Positions 43,244-52,759 are shown, counted from the first letter of the stretch. The stretch: 64,000 nt of DNA from CAYWEM01 sp964457225 (GCA_964457225.1 CAYWEM010000012.1:29410-93409), one strand, 5' to 3'. Numbers and translations: made by a program. The notes: a model not told the origin generated them from the sequence alone.

Positions 43244-44150
43244 CGACCACCTGCAGAGCCATTTCCAGGGCCGCGGCTCCCTGGCGGTCACTGACTATTT
43301 CTCCTCCGCGACCGCGGACATAGTCGTGAAAATTGAACCACATGTTGGCCAGCGGTTCTATTTCCCTGACCCTGGGGTGGTTTTCCTGCATTTCGAGTCC
43401 ATCCAGCCTGAAAACCTTGGCTGTGCGCTGGCTGTAATCCACCGAGATATATGCTTTTTCCTTGAAAAGCCTCAGGTTGCGGGTTTTTTTCTGGGATATC
43501 CGGCTGGCCGTGAGATTGGCCACCAGGCCCGAATTGAACTCGATGCGGGCATTGGCAATGTCAATTTTTCTGGAAATAACCGGCACGCCCAGGGCCCGGA
43601 TTTCCCTGATTCCCGAATCATCCCACTGGCTGATTATATCCAGGTCGTGGATCATCAGGTCAAGCACGACGTCGATATCAAGCGAACGGGGTGAAAAGGA
43701 TCCCAGTCTCTGCACGTCGATGAACACGGGATTTTCAGCCAACTCACGAATCGCCTCGATGGCCGGATTGAACCGTTCCAAATGGCCGACCGCGGCCACC
43801 AGGCCGTTGACGGCGGCCAGTTCGATCAGCCTGCCGGCTTCATCGGGATCAGCGGCAATCGGTTTTTCAATCATCACGTGCTTGCCGGCGTTTAGAAAGA
43901 AGGAAGCCACTTCGAGATGATGAACCGTGGGGGTAGCCACGGCCACGGCATCGACCAGAGGCAGCATTTCCTTCAGGCTGTCCAGCGGCCTGGTCTGCTG
44001 ATAAGGCCGGCAGGCCTGGGCCAGCACCTCGGGATCGATATCAAGAGCGCAGGTCAGTTGAAAACGTTGATCAGAAGCCAGAACCCTCATGTGATTGCGG
44101 CCCATGACCCCGGTGCCGACAACTCCGATCCGCATTGGTTCAGTATTCAT
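43215..44150 (-). CDS. Gfo/Idh/MocA-family oxidoreductase beside lpxA (possible GnnA)
   Basis: This 311-aa protein has the N-terminal NAD(P)-binding Rossmann motif IGVVGTGVMGRNHMRVL and the EKPIAA motif of the Gfo/Idh/MocA family. The substrate half is C-terminal. In species such as Acidithiobacillus and Leptospira a similar gene (gnnA) beside lpxA oxidises UDP-GlcNAc at C3, for a 2,3-diamino sugar in lipid A with amide-linked acyl chains. The partner transaminase gnnB is not in the window, so this is only a candidate. The ATG at 44150 is preferred over a TTG six bases upstream, whose frame overlaps the lpxA stop. Confidence 0.85.
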   Translation of the reverse strand: MNTEPMRIGVVGTGVMGRNHMRVLASDQRFQLTCALDIDPEVLAQACRPYQQTRPLDSLKEMLPLVDAVAVATPTVHHLEVASFFLNAGKHVMIEKPIAADPDEAGRLIELAAVNGLVAAVGHLERFNPAIEAIRELAENPVFIDVQRLGSFSPRSLDIDVVLDLMIHDLDIISQWDDSGIREIRALGVPVISRKIDIANARIEFNSGLVANLTASRISQKKTRNLRLFKEKAYISVDYSQRTAKVFRLDGLEMQENHPRVREIEPLANMWFNFHDYVRGRGGEIVSDRQGAAALEMALQVVGAIRHLENR

Positions 44151-44152
44151 GC

Positions 44153-44962
44153 TCAATCCCGTGCCAGGTGGCTGAAATTCTTGAGCAGGCCTCGCTTGGT
44201 TTTATTCAGGAAAGCCAGTATTATTTCCGCCTCTTCGCGGCCGGCAAAGTCTTTTTTTATTTTTTCAACGGCCTGGCTGGTATTCAGATCTGAAAGAAAG
44301 ATCAGACGGAATATCTCCTTGATGTTGTTGATGTATTCCCGGCTTAACCCGGTGCGCATCATGCCTATGGCGTTGGCGCCGTAAAAATGGAAGTCATCGC
44401 GGTTCTGGGCGATCTTTGAAAAAGGCAGCACGTCCTGCAGGACGACCGTGTATCCACCGATATAGGCGTTGCGTCCGATTCGGCAGAACTGGTGCACTGA
44501 AGAAAAGGCCCCGATTACGGCATGGTCTTCAACTTCCACGTGACCGGCCAGGGTGGCGCCGTTGATGAAAATGGTCTGGTTGCCGACCTGGCAGTCATGG
44601 GCGATATGAGAATAGGCCATGATGTAATTGCCGTTGCCGATCCTGGTGTAATGCCCGCCTTTGGCCGTGCCGCGGTTGATGGTGGTGAATTCCCTTACCA
44701 CGTTGCCGTCGCCGATTTCCACGAAAGTCGGCTCACCTTTGAAAGTCACGTCCTGCGGATCGGTTCCGATGGAGGCAAAGGGAAAGACCTGGCAATCGGC
44801 ACCCAGTACCACGTTGCGGTCAATTATGGCATGGTGATCGATCCGGGTCCCCCGGCCGATGCGGACTTTTTCTCCGATTATGGCATAGGGGCCGATGGAA
44901 ACGCCGTCGCTGATTTCAGCAGTCGGATCGACCACCGCGCTGGGATGAATCACTATGGCCAT
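44153..44962 (-). CDS. lpxA: UDP-N-acetylglucosamine acyltransferase LpxA
   Basis: This 269-aa LpxA has a left-handed beta-helix of hexapeptide repeats (IHPSAVVDPTAEISDGVSIGPYAIIGEKVRIG in parts). The catalytic His122 is in SHIAHDCQVG (equivalent to H125 of E. coli), and a C-terminal helical domain follows. It starts lipid A synthesis by moving an acyl chain from ACP to UDP-GlcNAc. The start overlaps the fabZ stop by one base (TAATG). The neighbouring oxidoreductase suggests the acceptor may be a diamino sugar, which would need to be tested. Confidence 0.96.
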   Translation of the reverse strand: MAIVIHPSAVVDPTAEISDGVSIGPYAIIGEKVRIGRGTRIDHHAIIDRNVVLGADCQVFPFASIGTDPQDVTFKGEPTFVEIGDGNVVREFTTINRGTAKGGHYTRIGNGNYIMAYSHIAHDCQVGNQTIFINGATLAGHVEVEDHAVIGAFSSVHQFCRIGRNAYIGGYTVVLQDVLPFSKIAQNRDDFHFYGANAIGMMRTGLSREYINNIKEIFRLIFLSDLNTSQAVEKIKKDFAGREEAEIILAFLNKTKRGLLKNFSHLARD

Positions 44963-45381
44963 TATTTGGGAACCGAACACATGAGAACAGCTTCAGCCGC
45001 CAACTGGCCCTCGACCGTGGCCCGGCCTTCCATTACCGCAAAACTGCCCCGGTCCTTGAGCACCTTGACTTCCATCTGCAGGCAGTCGCCGGGCTTTACC
45101 AGGCGCTTGAAGCGGGCCTTGTCGATTCCGGCGAAAAAGGCCATCCGGCGTTCCTCGGGAAAACGTCTCAGCAGCAGCAGGGCTCCCATCTGGGCCATGG
45201 CTTCAATGATCAGAACTCCAGGCATAACAGGGTTTCCTGGAAAATGACCCTGGAAAAACTGCTCGTTGCAGGTCACGTTCTTGTAACCCTTGATGCTTTC
45301 TCCGTGAACTATGTCGGTAATCCGGTCAACCAGCAGGAAGGGATAGCGGTGCGGCAGAATAGAAGTTATTTCCTCGTACAC
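44962..45381 (-). CDS. fabZ: 3-hydroxyacyl-ACP dehydratase FabZ
   Basis: This 139-aa hotdog-fold enzyme has the FabZ signatures LPHRYPFLLVDR (catalytic His11), GHFPGNPVMPGVLIIEAMAQ (catalytic Glu60) and a C-terminal V-A-R-like segment. It dehydrates 3-hydroxyacyl-ACP in fatty acid synthesis. Next to lpxA it shares the hydroxyacyl-ACP precursor pool. The start is a GTG with a weak GGGGAA, 17 bases after the ompH stop. Confidence 0.95.
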   Translation of the reverse strand: MYEEITSILPHRYPFLLVDRITDIVHGESIKGYKNVTCNEQFFQGHFPGNPVMPGVLIIEAMAQMGALLLLRRFPEERRMAFFAGIDKARFKRLVKPGDCLQMEVKVLKDRGSFAVMEGRATVEGQLAAEAVLMCSVPK

Positions 45382-45398
45382 TTCCCCGGCCCGTTCCC

Positions 45399-45911
45399 TT
45401 ATTTCTTGTACTTGGTATCGTAGATCTTGATAATCTCTTCGGTGACGTCGATGCCGGCGCTGAAATAGGAAACTCCGGCTGTACTCAGGTCAAGGATAAT
45501 CGTATAACCATGGGTTTTGCCGAATTCCTCGATGATCGGCATGAGCTCGCGCTGCAACTGGGTCATTTCCTTCTGGTATTCACGCTGGAAATCCCGCTGA
45601 GCGTCTTCGACGATGCGCTTGTGCTGGGTTTGCTTGCTCTGCACTTCAGTCATTCTCTTTTCCAGGGTTTCCTGGTTCCAGGTCATGCGCTTGGTGTTGA
45701 TTTCCGATTCCAGGTTCCTGATTTCTCTTTCCAGGCCCTCAATTGTCTTCTGCTTGTTTTCCCCGAATGCCTGCAGTTTCTGCTGAACTTCCTTGCCCCG
45801 AAGGGAATCACTGATCACTTTCTCGGGATTGATGAGACCGATTTTGACCTGAGACCAGGTCAGCAGGGGCAACATGGCCAGCATAACCAGGACGATGAGT
45901 GCTTTTTTCAT
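45399..45911 (-). CDS. OmpH/Skp-family periplasmic chaperone
   Basis: This 170-aa protein has a signal peptide (MKKALIVLVMLAMLPLLTWSQ). The OmpH/Skp layout follows: a small beta body (VKIGLINPEKVISDS ... YTIILDLSTAGVSYFS) holding a long charged coiled-coil (residues 45-125). It assists outer membrane protein delivery to BamA, encoded just upstream in the same operon 17 bases away. A good ribosome binding site precedes it. Confidence 0.92.
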   Translation of the reverse strand: MKKALIVLVMLAMLPLLTWSQVKIGLINPEKVISDSLRGKEVQQKLQAFGENKQKTIEGLEREIRNLESEINTKRMTWNQETLEKRMTEVQSKQTQHKRIVEDAQRDFQREYQKEMTQLQRELMPIIEEFGKTHGYTIILDLSTAGVSYFSAGIDVTEEIIKIYDTKYKK

Positions 45912-45928
45912 TTTTTTTCTCCTTTATA

Positions 45929-48238
45929 TCAATAGAATGATGGTCCAACGGCAAAACGGAACTGGAAGTGCGATTCTTCCTCGAATATCTTCCTTGGATT
46001 GTAAGCGAAAATCAAACGGAAAGGTACGTTCAGCATGGGCACGAAAACTTTGAGTTCAAGACCGGTGGAGGAATACATGTTTCTCAGGTTCAGGCGGTCG
46101 CCGGCATTGTAGGCATTACCGATGTCGTAGAACAGGACGAAGGCGATCTGCTCGGAAACGGGGATCTGGTACTCAATGTTCATGTATGCGGCCCAGTCTC
46201 CTCCATAAAAGCTATCCTCGGTCCTGGGAGGAATCTGGTAAATGTCGAAACCGCGGATTGACCTTTCACCGCCCAGGAAGTACTTCTCGTAAAAAGGCAC
46301 TTGGCGGCCGCCGAAGGCGCTTATGCCCTGGTAAACCAGGTGCAGGCCGAGCACGTGTCTTTTCCAGAGCGGCTGAAACTTGACAAACTCGAACTTGTAC
46401 TTGTGCATGAAGACGTCACCGCCGAGTATCCCCCCGGTGTAGCGGTAATTGAGCAGGTACTTGACCCCCCGGCTGGGAAACACGGGGGAATCAACGGTCG
46501 AATAGTATATGGTCGGCGCGATACCGGAAATGATTCTTTTGCCCTCCAGGTAATAGAGGTAAGCCATGGGATCGTATTTGATGTATTCCTCGTTGATATC
46601 GTCGATGGCCACCCGCTCAAGACTGTAGGTCAGGTTGAAGCCCCAGTAACGCCAGAAGCGGAAGGCGGTCATCAGGTTGAGGCCTTCCCCGTCCCTGGTG
46701 TACATGTAGGGGATGCGAAAAGTGGACTTGAAGAGGTCAAAGCCCAATGAAGCCGGCAAATTGAACAAATACGGCTCGTTGAAGGCCAGCTGGTAGTTCT
46801 TGGATCTGGTGCCGGTCTGCAGGTTCAGGGTCAGCGATTCGCCCATGCCCATGAAATTCTGGGTGGAATAGCCCAGGGCCACGAAAAGACCGTCGTAGCC
46901 GCTGTATCCGACGTTGAAATTGATCATCTGGCGGTTGAGTTCCTTCACTTCCACCTTGATGTTCAGTTTCTGGGGATCCTGGGGATCCGGCTTGATTTCA
47001 GGCATCTTGTCGATGGTCACCAGGCCCAGTTGTTTCATCCTGGTTATGGAATGTTCGAGAGCGTTGGAATTCAGCCGGACGCCTTCACGCAGGAACCACT
47101 CGCGCCGGAGCACGTGATCTTTGGTGAAAGTGTTGCCGATGAACTCGAGTTTGCCCAGGTAAACCACCTCGTTCTCCTGAATGTTCAGGGTCAGGTCAGC
47201 CGTCTGCTTAACCGGATCAAGGTTTTCCCGGGGTGCTATCTGGCAGTAGAAATAGCCCAGGGAGCCGTAAAACTTCTGCATTTCCTCAATAGCTTTATTC
47301 CGCTTGCGGATGTCGTAGACTTTGCCTTTTTCGATCTTGACGAAGCTTTTCAGAAACTCGGTCTTGACGATCTGGTTGCCCTCGATGCTCAGTTCGTTCA
47401 TGGTATAGCGGGGCCCGGGCTCAACCGGAATGCTGAGCTGCATCATTTTCTGAGCCGTGCCGAAGGCGTTCTTGCGGTTGATCAGTGAAATTTCAGGCTG
47501 TCCCACCCTGGCTTCAAGGAAACCCTGCTCCTGGAGCCTGAGCCTGACTTCTTCCAGGTCCTCCTGGATTTTCTCGCGGTTGTAGACATCCTTGCCGGCT
47601 ATGGTCGACAGAATGTTGTGCACCTGGTTGTTCTTCATGCCCCGGCGCAAGCGTCCGGCCCTGACCTGGCTGTCGAGGCCTGGGAAAATCACCCGCCCGA
47701 TCCTGGTCTTGGGGCCGGGATCGGCTTCTATGGTCAGTTCGACCTGGTCATTGACCCTGTTTTCAATGACCCTGACTTCGGCGTCATTATAACCCTTGTC
47801 CTGGAACAGGGCCAATACCGTGGATTCGATGCGGCGCATCCGCGAGGGGTTGAAATAGGAAAAGGGCTGAATCGTTATGTTCTGTTCCTTGAGCTTGTCG
47901 ACTATGTCGCTTTCCTTTACTTTTTTTCCGGTTTTGTAGGTCACCGAGGCGATCAGGGGGTTCTCACGCACGCTGACGTAGACAATTTTGCCTTCGCCGC
48001 CGTCTTTGGAACTGAAACGGATGTGTTCAAAAAAACCGGTGTCCCAGAGAGCCCGGAAGTCTTCCTGAAGTCTTTCGCGATTATAAGCCCCGCCTGGACG
48101 GGACTTCATGTAGAATTGGATGGTATCGCGCGAAACTTTCTGGTTTCCTTCGATCTCGATTTTTTCAATCAACTGGGCATTGACCGGAACGATCAAAGCG
48201 CAAAAAAGAAGAACTGCTAGCAAAATAAATCTAGTCAA
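45929..48238 (-). CDS. bamA: outer membrane protein assembly factor BamA
   Basis: This 769-aa protein has a signal peptide (FILLAVLLFCALIVPVNAQ). Five POTRA-type repeats follow (residues about 25-430, e.g. IEKIEIEGNQKVSRDTIQFYMKSRPGG in parts), and a 16-strand beta-barrel is C-terminal. The barrel carries the lock motif SIRGFDIYQIP (RGF) and a C-terminal FAVGPSFY ending with an aromatic residue. It inserts beta-barrel proteins in the outer membrane. The start codon reads TTG with GAGGT before it. This gene leads the operon bamA-ompH-fabZ-lpxA-oxidoreductase. Confidence 0.96.
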   Translation of the reverse strand: MTRFILLAVLLFCALIVPVNAQLIEKIEIEGNQKVSRDTIQFYMKSRPGGAYNRERLQEDFRALWDTGFFEHIRFSSKDGGEGKIVYVSVRENPLIASVTYKTGKKVKESDIVDKLKEQNITIQPFSYFNPSRMRRIESTVLALFQDKGYNDAEVRVIENRVNDQVELTIEADPGPKTRIGRVIFPGLDSQVRAGRLRRGMKNNQVHNILSTIAGKDVYNREKIQEDLEEVRLRLQEQGFLEARVGQPEISLINRKNAFGTAQKMMQLSIPVEPGPRYTMNELSIEGNQIVKTEFLKSFVKIEKGKVYDIRKRNKAIEEMQKFYGSLGYFYCQIAPRENLDPVKQTADLTLNIQENEVVYLGKLEFIGNTFTKDHVLRREWFLREGVRLNSNALEHSITRMKQLGLVTIDKMPEIKPDPQDPQKLNIKVEVKELNRQMINFNVGYSGYDGLFVALGYSTQNFMGMGESLTLNLQTGTRSKNYQLAFNEPYLFNLPASLGFDLFKSTFRIPYMYTRDGEGLNLMTAFRFWRYWGFNLTYSLERVAIDDINEEYIKYDPMAYLYYLEGKRIISGIAPTIYYSTVDSPVFPSRGVKYLLNYRYTGGILGGDVFMHKYKFEFVKFQPLWKRHVLGLHLVYQGISAFGGRQVPFYEKYFLGGERSIRGFDIYQIPPRTEDSFYGGDWAAYMNIEYQIPVSEQIAFVLFYDIGNAYNAGDRLNLRNMYSSTGLELKVFVPMLNVPFRLIFAYNPRKIFEEESHFQFRFAVGPSFY

Positions 48239-48271
48239 GGCCTACCTCGCTGGGGAAGAAAGCTCTTCAAA

Positions 48272-48300
48272 CTTATACCATAAAGAGCGGCAAATATCAA
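48272..48300 (-). promoter_or_regulatory. promoter of the bamA operon
   Basis: Minus strand TTGATA (48300-48295), 17 bases, TATAAG (48277-48272). Transcription would start near 48265, leaving about 27 bases before the TTG start with GAGGT. Confidence 0.55.
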
Positions 48301-48332
48301 TTTCAGCGTCAAACCGGGCGCTGCGCCCCTGC

Positions 48333-49883
48333 TCACTCGGTCCGGAAACGATCAACCCTGGTTTTCAGATCTTCCGCCTGCTTCGACAGCTCTTCAGCAG
48401 TATTGGCCACTTCGCTGATGGCCTGGAAAGACTCTGAAAAACTGCCTATTATGCCCTGGATACTGCCGTTTACTTCTTCGATGGTGGCCGTTTCCTGGCC
48501 TATGGCCGCGGCCACCGAATCGGCCGCTTCGCTTATTTCCCGGCTGGCCGCGATTATTTCCTGGAGTATGGTCAGGGATTCGTTACCCAGTTGATTGCTC
48601 TTCTTCACTTCGCTGGAAGCGTCACGCATGGCCCTGGTGGCCAGGGATGATTCCTTCTGCAGGCTGCCGATAATGGATGAGATTTCTCCGGTTGCCTTGG
48701 AAGTCCTTTCGGCCAGCTTTCGCACTTCGTCGGCCACAACCGCGAAACCACGGCCGGCTTCTCCGGCCCGGGCCGCCTCGATCGCGGCATTCAGGGCCAG
48801 CAGGTTGGTCTGGTCTGACACGTCGTTGATCACCCTGACTATTTCCCCGATCTTCTCGGTGGATACATTGAGATTGCCCAGGATGCTTTCCAGCTTGCTG
48901 GTCTGGTTTTCCACCTGCTTCATCGAATTGATGGAATTCTGAATGGTCTCCGCCCCGGCGGTGGTTTTACTGGTGGATTCAAGCGCTGAGCGACGCATGT
49001 TTTCAACCGATTTCGAGATTTCCGACGAAGTTGCCGTCATCTGGGTCATGGAGACCCCGACCGTGTGAACGTTGTTGTTCTGCTCCTTGGCCGAGGCGGC
49101 CAATTCTTCGGTGGTGGCCGACATCTGGGTGGCCGCCGCGGTCACGCCCAGGGTGTTTTCCTTGATGGCCCGCACCAGCTCGAGTATTTTCCCGATAAAG
49201 CGGTTGAAACTTCCGCTGAGCCTGCCGACCTCATCATTGCTGGCCACGTTCAGGGTAACGGTCAGGTCTCCCTCTCCCGAGGAAATCTCTTCCATGACCG
49301 CGGTGGCCACGATCAGCGGGGCAATGGCCCGGTTTATGATGTAAAAACCCAGCAGGCCCATGACCGCCAGTGCCAGCAATGAAAAGAGGGCCATCGAGAT
49401 GGTGATCGAGCGCATGGCGCTTTCCATTTCCGCCAGGGAAATGACTATGGCCAGGGTGCCGAGCCGGTCGCCGCTTTCCTGGGCGATAACCGGCTGAGAA
49501 AAGAGCTGGGCGTTCTGCCCGGCAAGCTGAAAAGGTTCTATGCGTACTTCAACTCCGCTTTCACCCTCAAGCCGAACCGCGAATTCCCCGCCCATGGAGG
49601 CGATCAATTCCCGGTTGCCGTCGAAAACCCGGGCTGCCAGAATGGCGTTGTCCCTGGCCAGGTTGTTGAGATTGTTGTTGATGGCCTCGTTGTCTAGAAA
49701 GGTCAGAGGCATGACCAGGTTTTCAGCGGTAATAGCACTTATGGCCACACCTTTTTTTTCCGCTATCTGCCTGATATTGCCGGAAGATATTCTGAGCGTG
49801 ATTACCAACAGCAGGCTGACGGCCAGAAAAAAGCAGAGCAACAGGGGACCGATGATTTTGATTTTCAAAGTATTGCTGCGCAT
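48333..49883 (-). CDS. methyl-accepting chemotaxis protein
   Basis: This 516-aa receptor has an N-terminal membrane segment (IGPLLLCFFLAVSLLLVITL), a periplasmic sensor of about 130 residues, and a second membrane segment around residues 165-185. A HAMP domain (about 185-240) and the methyl-accepting signalling hairpin follow. Its tip carries EIVRVINDVSDQTNLLALNAAIEAARAGEAGRGFAVVADEVRKLAERT (in parts). It would report to CheA through CheW, none of which is in the window. The receptor ligand is unknown. The C-terminus has no obvious NWETF CheR-binding pentapeptide. Confidence 0.94.
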   Translation of the reverse strand: MRSNTLKIKIIGPLLLCFFLAVSLLLVITLRISSGNIRQIAEKKGVAISAITAENLVMPLTFLDNEAINNNLNNLARDNAILAARVFDGNRELIASMGGEFAVRLEGESGVEVRIEPFQLAGQNAQLFSQPVIAQESGDRLGTLAIVISLAEMESAMRSITISMALFSLLALAVMGLLGFYIINRAIAPLIVATAVMEEISSGEGDLTVTLNVASNDEVGRLSGSFNRFIGKILELVRAIKENTLGVTAAATQMSATTEELAASAKEQNNNVHTVGVSMTQMTATSSEISKSVENMRRSALESTSKTTAGAETIQNSINSMKQVENQTSKLESILGNLNVSTEKIGEIVRVINDVSDQTNLLALNAAIEAARAGEAGRGFAVVADEVRKLAERTSKATGEISSIIGSLQKESSLATRAMRDASSEVKKSNQLGNESLTILQEIIAASREISEAADSVAAAIGQETATIEEVNGSIQGIIGSFSESFQAISEVANTAEELSKQAEDLKTRVDRFRTE

Positions 49884-49933
49884 AATACCTCCAATGCGGG
49901 CCGAATAGCAAAAGACGGATCAAGGTAATAGGA

Positions 49934-49962
49934 TATATAAAAAAAATAAGATAAATTGTCAA
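49934..49962 (-). promoter_or_regulatory. promoter of the chemoreceptor gene
   Basis: Minus strand perfect TTGACA (49962-49957), 17 bases, TATATA (49939-49934). The leader is about 45 bases with GGAGG before the ATG at 49883. Confidence 0.65.
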
Positions 49963-50031
49963 CCTTATTGTCTTTAAAATTTACGATCAATCCGGTAAAA
50001 CAATTCAGCCTTAATCTGTAGTAGACTGAAG

Positions 50032-50060
50032 TTGACAGTAAAAAAAAACTCTGCTATTCA
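50032..50060 (+). promoter_or_regulatory. promoter of the small exported protein gene
   Basis: Perfect TTGACA (50032-50037), 17 bases, TATTCA (50055-50060). Transcription would begin near 50067. The ATG at 50095 is preceded by GGAGTG. Confidence 0.55.
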
Positions 50061-50094
50061 TTTAACAGTAATGCCCAACAAAATGGAGTGTTCC

Positions 50095-50622
50095 ATGAAA
50101 CAATCAAAGCCCTTAACATTTCTTCTCCTGTTTACCCTGCTCGCCGCCGGCACGGCGACCGCCCAGACCATCGGCCAGATGGGATTCATCATCAAGCAGG
50201 CCCTGCCCAGTGTCGAGACCGTCGCGGTCATCTTCAACAACAACAGCAAGGAAAGGGTCGAGCGCGAAGCAAGGTCGGCCGTGGTGATCACCAAGCTGAA
50301 AGTCCAGATCTACGGCGTAGACACCCGGGCTGATATCGCCAACCAGGTCCAGAACATAACCAGCCTGAGAAACGTTGCGGTGATAATCGTCTCGGACAGC
50401 GGAGTGATGAGCGGAGATTCGGCCAAGTTCATCGCCCAGCGCCTGGGCATGAGGAAAATCCCTCTCTTCAGTGACCGTAAGAGCGATATCGAGCAGGGCG
50501 CCCTGGTCACCGTCGAAAAAGCAGGGGAAGAATTACTGAAGTTTCACAGCAACAGGATAATGGGTGTCCTGGGGGTCAGCCTTGACGCCGCCTTCCTGGG
50601 TGAAAGCACGGCTCTTGACTGA
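50095..50622 (+). CDS. exported small Rossmann-like protein, function unknown
   Basis: This 175-aa protein has a signal peptide (KPLTFLLLFTLLAAGTATAQ). The mature domain has alternating strand/helix stretches like one lobe of a periplasmic binding protein (VETVAVIFNNNSKERVEREARSAVVITKLKV in parts, NVAVIIVSDSGVMSGDSAKFIAQRLG). It recalls the small ABC substrate-binding-like proteins that accompany tryptophan/amino-acid-type permeases, but no transporter gene is near. The start at 50095 has GGAGTG 4 bases away. It is convergent with the GH57 gene 6 bases downstream. Confidence 0.68.
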   Translation: MKQSKPLTFLLLFTLLAAGTATAQTIGQMGFIIKQALPSVETVAVIFNNNSKERVEREARSAVVITKLKVQIYGVDTRADIANQVQNITSLRNVAVIIVSDSGVMSGDSAKFIAQRLGMRKIPLFSDRKSDIEQGALVTVEKAGEELLKFHSNRIMGVLGVSLDAAFLGESTALD

Positions 50623-50628
50623 ACAGCT

Positions 50629-52752
50629 CTAAACCTGCCAGAAATCCGCGTAATGCCTTGCTGAAGGCATTTCAAGGCGGAAATAGCCTTCAGCCGGAAG
50701 CAGCTGGAAGGTTTCGTTGCGGCTGGTCCAGCGCAGGGCCAGTTCAAATTCGTCCCCCGGCTCAATCCCCAATGAGGCCAGAGGCAGGGAGACTTCAACC
50801 AGGCGGTCAACGGCCGTTCTTGCGCCTTTTTCCTGCCCGTTTTCCGGATCGACTCTCAGGTTAAGCGAATGGTCCCGGTGCCTGAACATCAGCTCCAGGC
50901 CGTATCCGGAAGCAAAGTAGACCCTGGCGTATTTTTCGGTATCAATGCGCAGGAAGAAATCGTTCGCACTGAAACCGTAATAAATGGCACTCACCAGTGA
51001 CTGGGCGACGTTCATGGCTCCGCCGAAGGCCGCGCTTTCAATTTTACCGGCACCCTGCCATTCGAAGTAATCACTCTCCCGGCCGTCGACCACTACCTCC
51101 AGGAGATCCTGGGGTTTGGTCATCACCCTTTCGGCCGAACTGTGCCTGCTGGTCAGGGGGCGGCACAAAACTTCCGGCACGTCGGCTCCAAGCAGGCGGT
51201 AAATCTCCTGCAGGTTGAGCCGGAATAACCGGTCAAATATATCGAGATCAGCCGTGCTGTGCTCCGGGCCGAACCACCAGAACCAGTCACTGCCCTGGGC
51301 GATCATCAGGTGTTCCCGGGCTTTCTTCAGCAGTTCCGCTTCAAGCCCGGCGGCCCCCTCAGCCAAAGCCTGCCTGGCATCGGCCAGCATGGCCCAGGCC
51401 AGGCGGTCTTCCTGATCTCCTATCCAGACATCGAAATTGGCGTTTATCCAGGATCCGGCCGCGTAGGATTGCAGGGTTTCAGCCGGATCAGCGGCCAGCT
51501 CGGAAAAAGTAACGGTCCTGATATCCCGGCTGGCAGCCAGCAGACCGTACCATTCGGCCAGGAACGGGCGGCCGCTGTCGGCATAGAATTCCCAGGCGTT
51601 TTCCCCGTCCAGGATGACTGAAACAACTCCCGAGTTCCCGTTCCGGTCGGCGGCCCTGATCCGGTTCATCAGGTCGGAAGCGGCTTCCCGGTGAGAAAAC
51701 CTCTGGTAATAAAAACCGACCAGGTCTGACAAGCTGCGATCGCGGAAAAAGATTCTCGGTCCCCGGTCCCGCCATTGGTAGGGCCGGTAAAGCAGGTCAG
51801 GCTGAAGTAAACGGAAATCATGATCCCGCTCCAGCCTTGTTTTCAACGAGCGCCCCAGGTTCCCTTCATCAGCCGCGGTCCAGGATATGCCCAGTTCAGT
51901 CATCATGTCCAGCACGGGCTCGGAAAGACTGCCTTCCGAGGGCCAGACCCCGGCCGGAGTGACATCGAAACGCTCCCGGCAGAAATCCAGGCCTCTGCGC
52001 AGTTGTTCCCGGGCATCTTCGCTCCAGTTGAAATCCAGGTCGTACTCGGGCAGGCGGGGATTGGCCCGGCGTCCGGCCTGGGGATCGCAGAGCAGGGGCA
52101 GAATGGGATGGTAATACGGGCTGGTCGATATTTCAATCCGGCCTTCGGCCTGGGCCCGCCGGTATTCGGGAATGACCAGGGCCAGCAGTTCCCGTTCGCA
52201 TTCCCTGATGATCTCCTTGTCAGCTTCGCTGAAATCCCGGCCCCTCTCCAGCAATCCGCCCAGGGATTTACTGGCGGCCCGGTATTCACGGTCAAAATTG
52301 GTCAGCATGAACCAGACCTGCAGATCCCTCAATTCCTGTACCTTGAACTCCCGGCGCCAGTCGGCAGGTTTTTTCCCCAGCAGGACTTCGCGCTTTTGAT
52401 AAAGCTCCTGGTACCGCTGATAGGGCCGGATATGATGCTGGTGATTGATGGAAAAAAAGTGCCTCACCAGGAAAGCGGCTTCCTCGGCGCTGAAATCAGC
52501 CGGGGACTTGTCGAAAACTTCCTGGAAAAGATCCCGCCCCCCGTTCAGGTAATCCTCTATCTGGCTCAAGAGGGAAGGCACCAGGTTGAAAGTCATTTTC
52601 AAGCCGGGATAGTCTTCCAGCAGGCGCACCATGCCGTAGTAATCCTTCAGGGCATGCGTCCTGACCCAGGGGAGTTCGAAAAAACCGTTGCCCGGCCGGC
52701 GGTAGTAGGGCTGGTGCATGTGCCAGAGAACGGCCAGCCGGATACTTTTCAT
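50629..52752 (-). CDS. glycoside hydrolase family 57 protein
   Basis: This 707-aa enzyme has GH57 motif 1 LAVLWHMHQPYYRR (start of the barrel). The nucleophile motif VWPSEGSLSEP is at Glu273 and the acid/base region VILDGENAWEFY at Asp382. GH57 members act as alpha-amylases, 4-alpha-glucanotransferases, branching enzymes or alpha-galactosidases. A C-terminal beta-rich part follows from about residue 500. The substrate is not told by the sequence, but alpha-glucan is likeliest. No signal peptide, so it is intracellular, perhaps in glycogen turnover. It lies 7 bases after mce. Confidence 0.92.
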   Translation of the reverse strand: MKSIRLAVLWHMHQPYYRRPGNGFFELPWVRTHALKDYYGMVRLLEDYPGLKMTFNLVPSLLSQIEDYLNGGRDLFQEVFDKSPADFSAEEAAFLVRHFFSINHQHHIRPYQRYQELYQKREVLLGKKPADWRREFKVQELRDLQVWFMLTNFDREYRAASKSLGGLLERGRDFSEADKEIIRECERELLALVIPEYRRAQAEGRIEISTSPYYHPILPLLCDPQAGRRANPRLPEYDLDFNWSEDAREQLRRGLDFCRERFDVTPAGVWPSEGSLSEPVLDMMTELGISWTAADEGNLGRSLKTRLERDHDFRLLQPDLLYRPYQWRDRGPRIFFRDRSLSDLVGFYYQRFSHREAASDLMNRIRAADRNGNSGVVSVILDGENAWEFYADSGRPFLAEWYGLLAASRDIRTVTFSELAADPAETLQSYAAGSWINANFDVWIGDQEDRLAWAMLADARQALAEGAAGLEAELLKKAREHLMIAQGSDWFWWFGPEHSTADLDIFDRLFRLNLQEIYRLLGADVPEVLCRPLTSRHSSAERVMTKPQDLLEVVVDGRESDYFEWQGAGKIESAAFGGAMNVAQSLVSAIYYGFSANDFFLRIDTEKYARVYFASGYGLELMFRHRDHSLNLRVDPENGQEKGARTAVDRLVEVSLPLASLGIEPGDEFELALRWTSRNETFQLLPAEGYFRLEMPSARHYADFWQV

Positions 52753-52759
52753 CAGTGCT

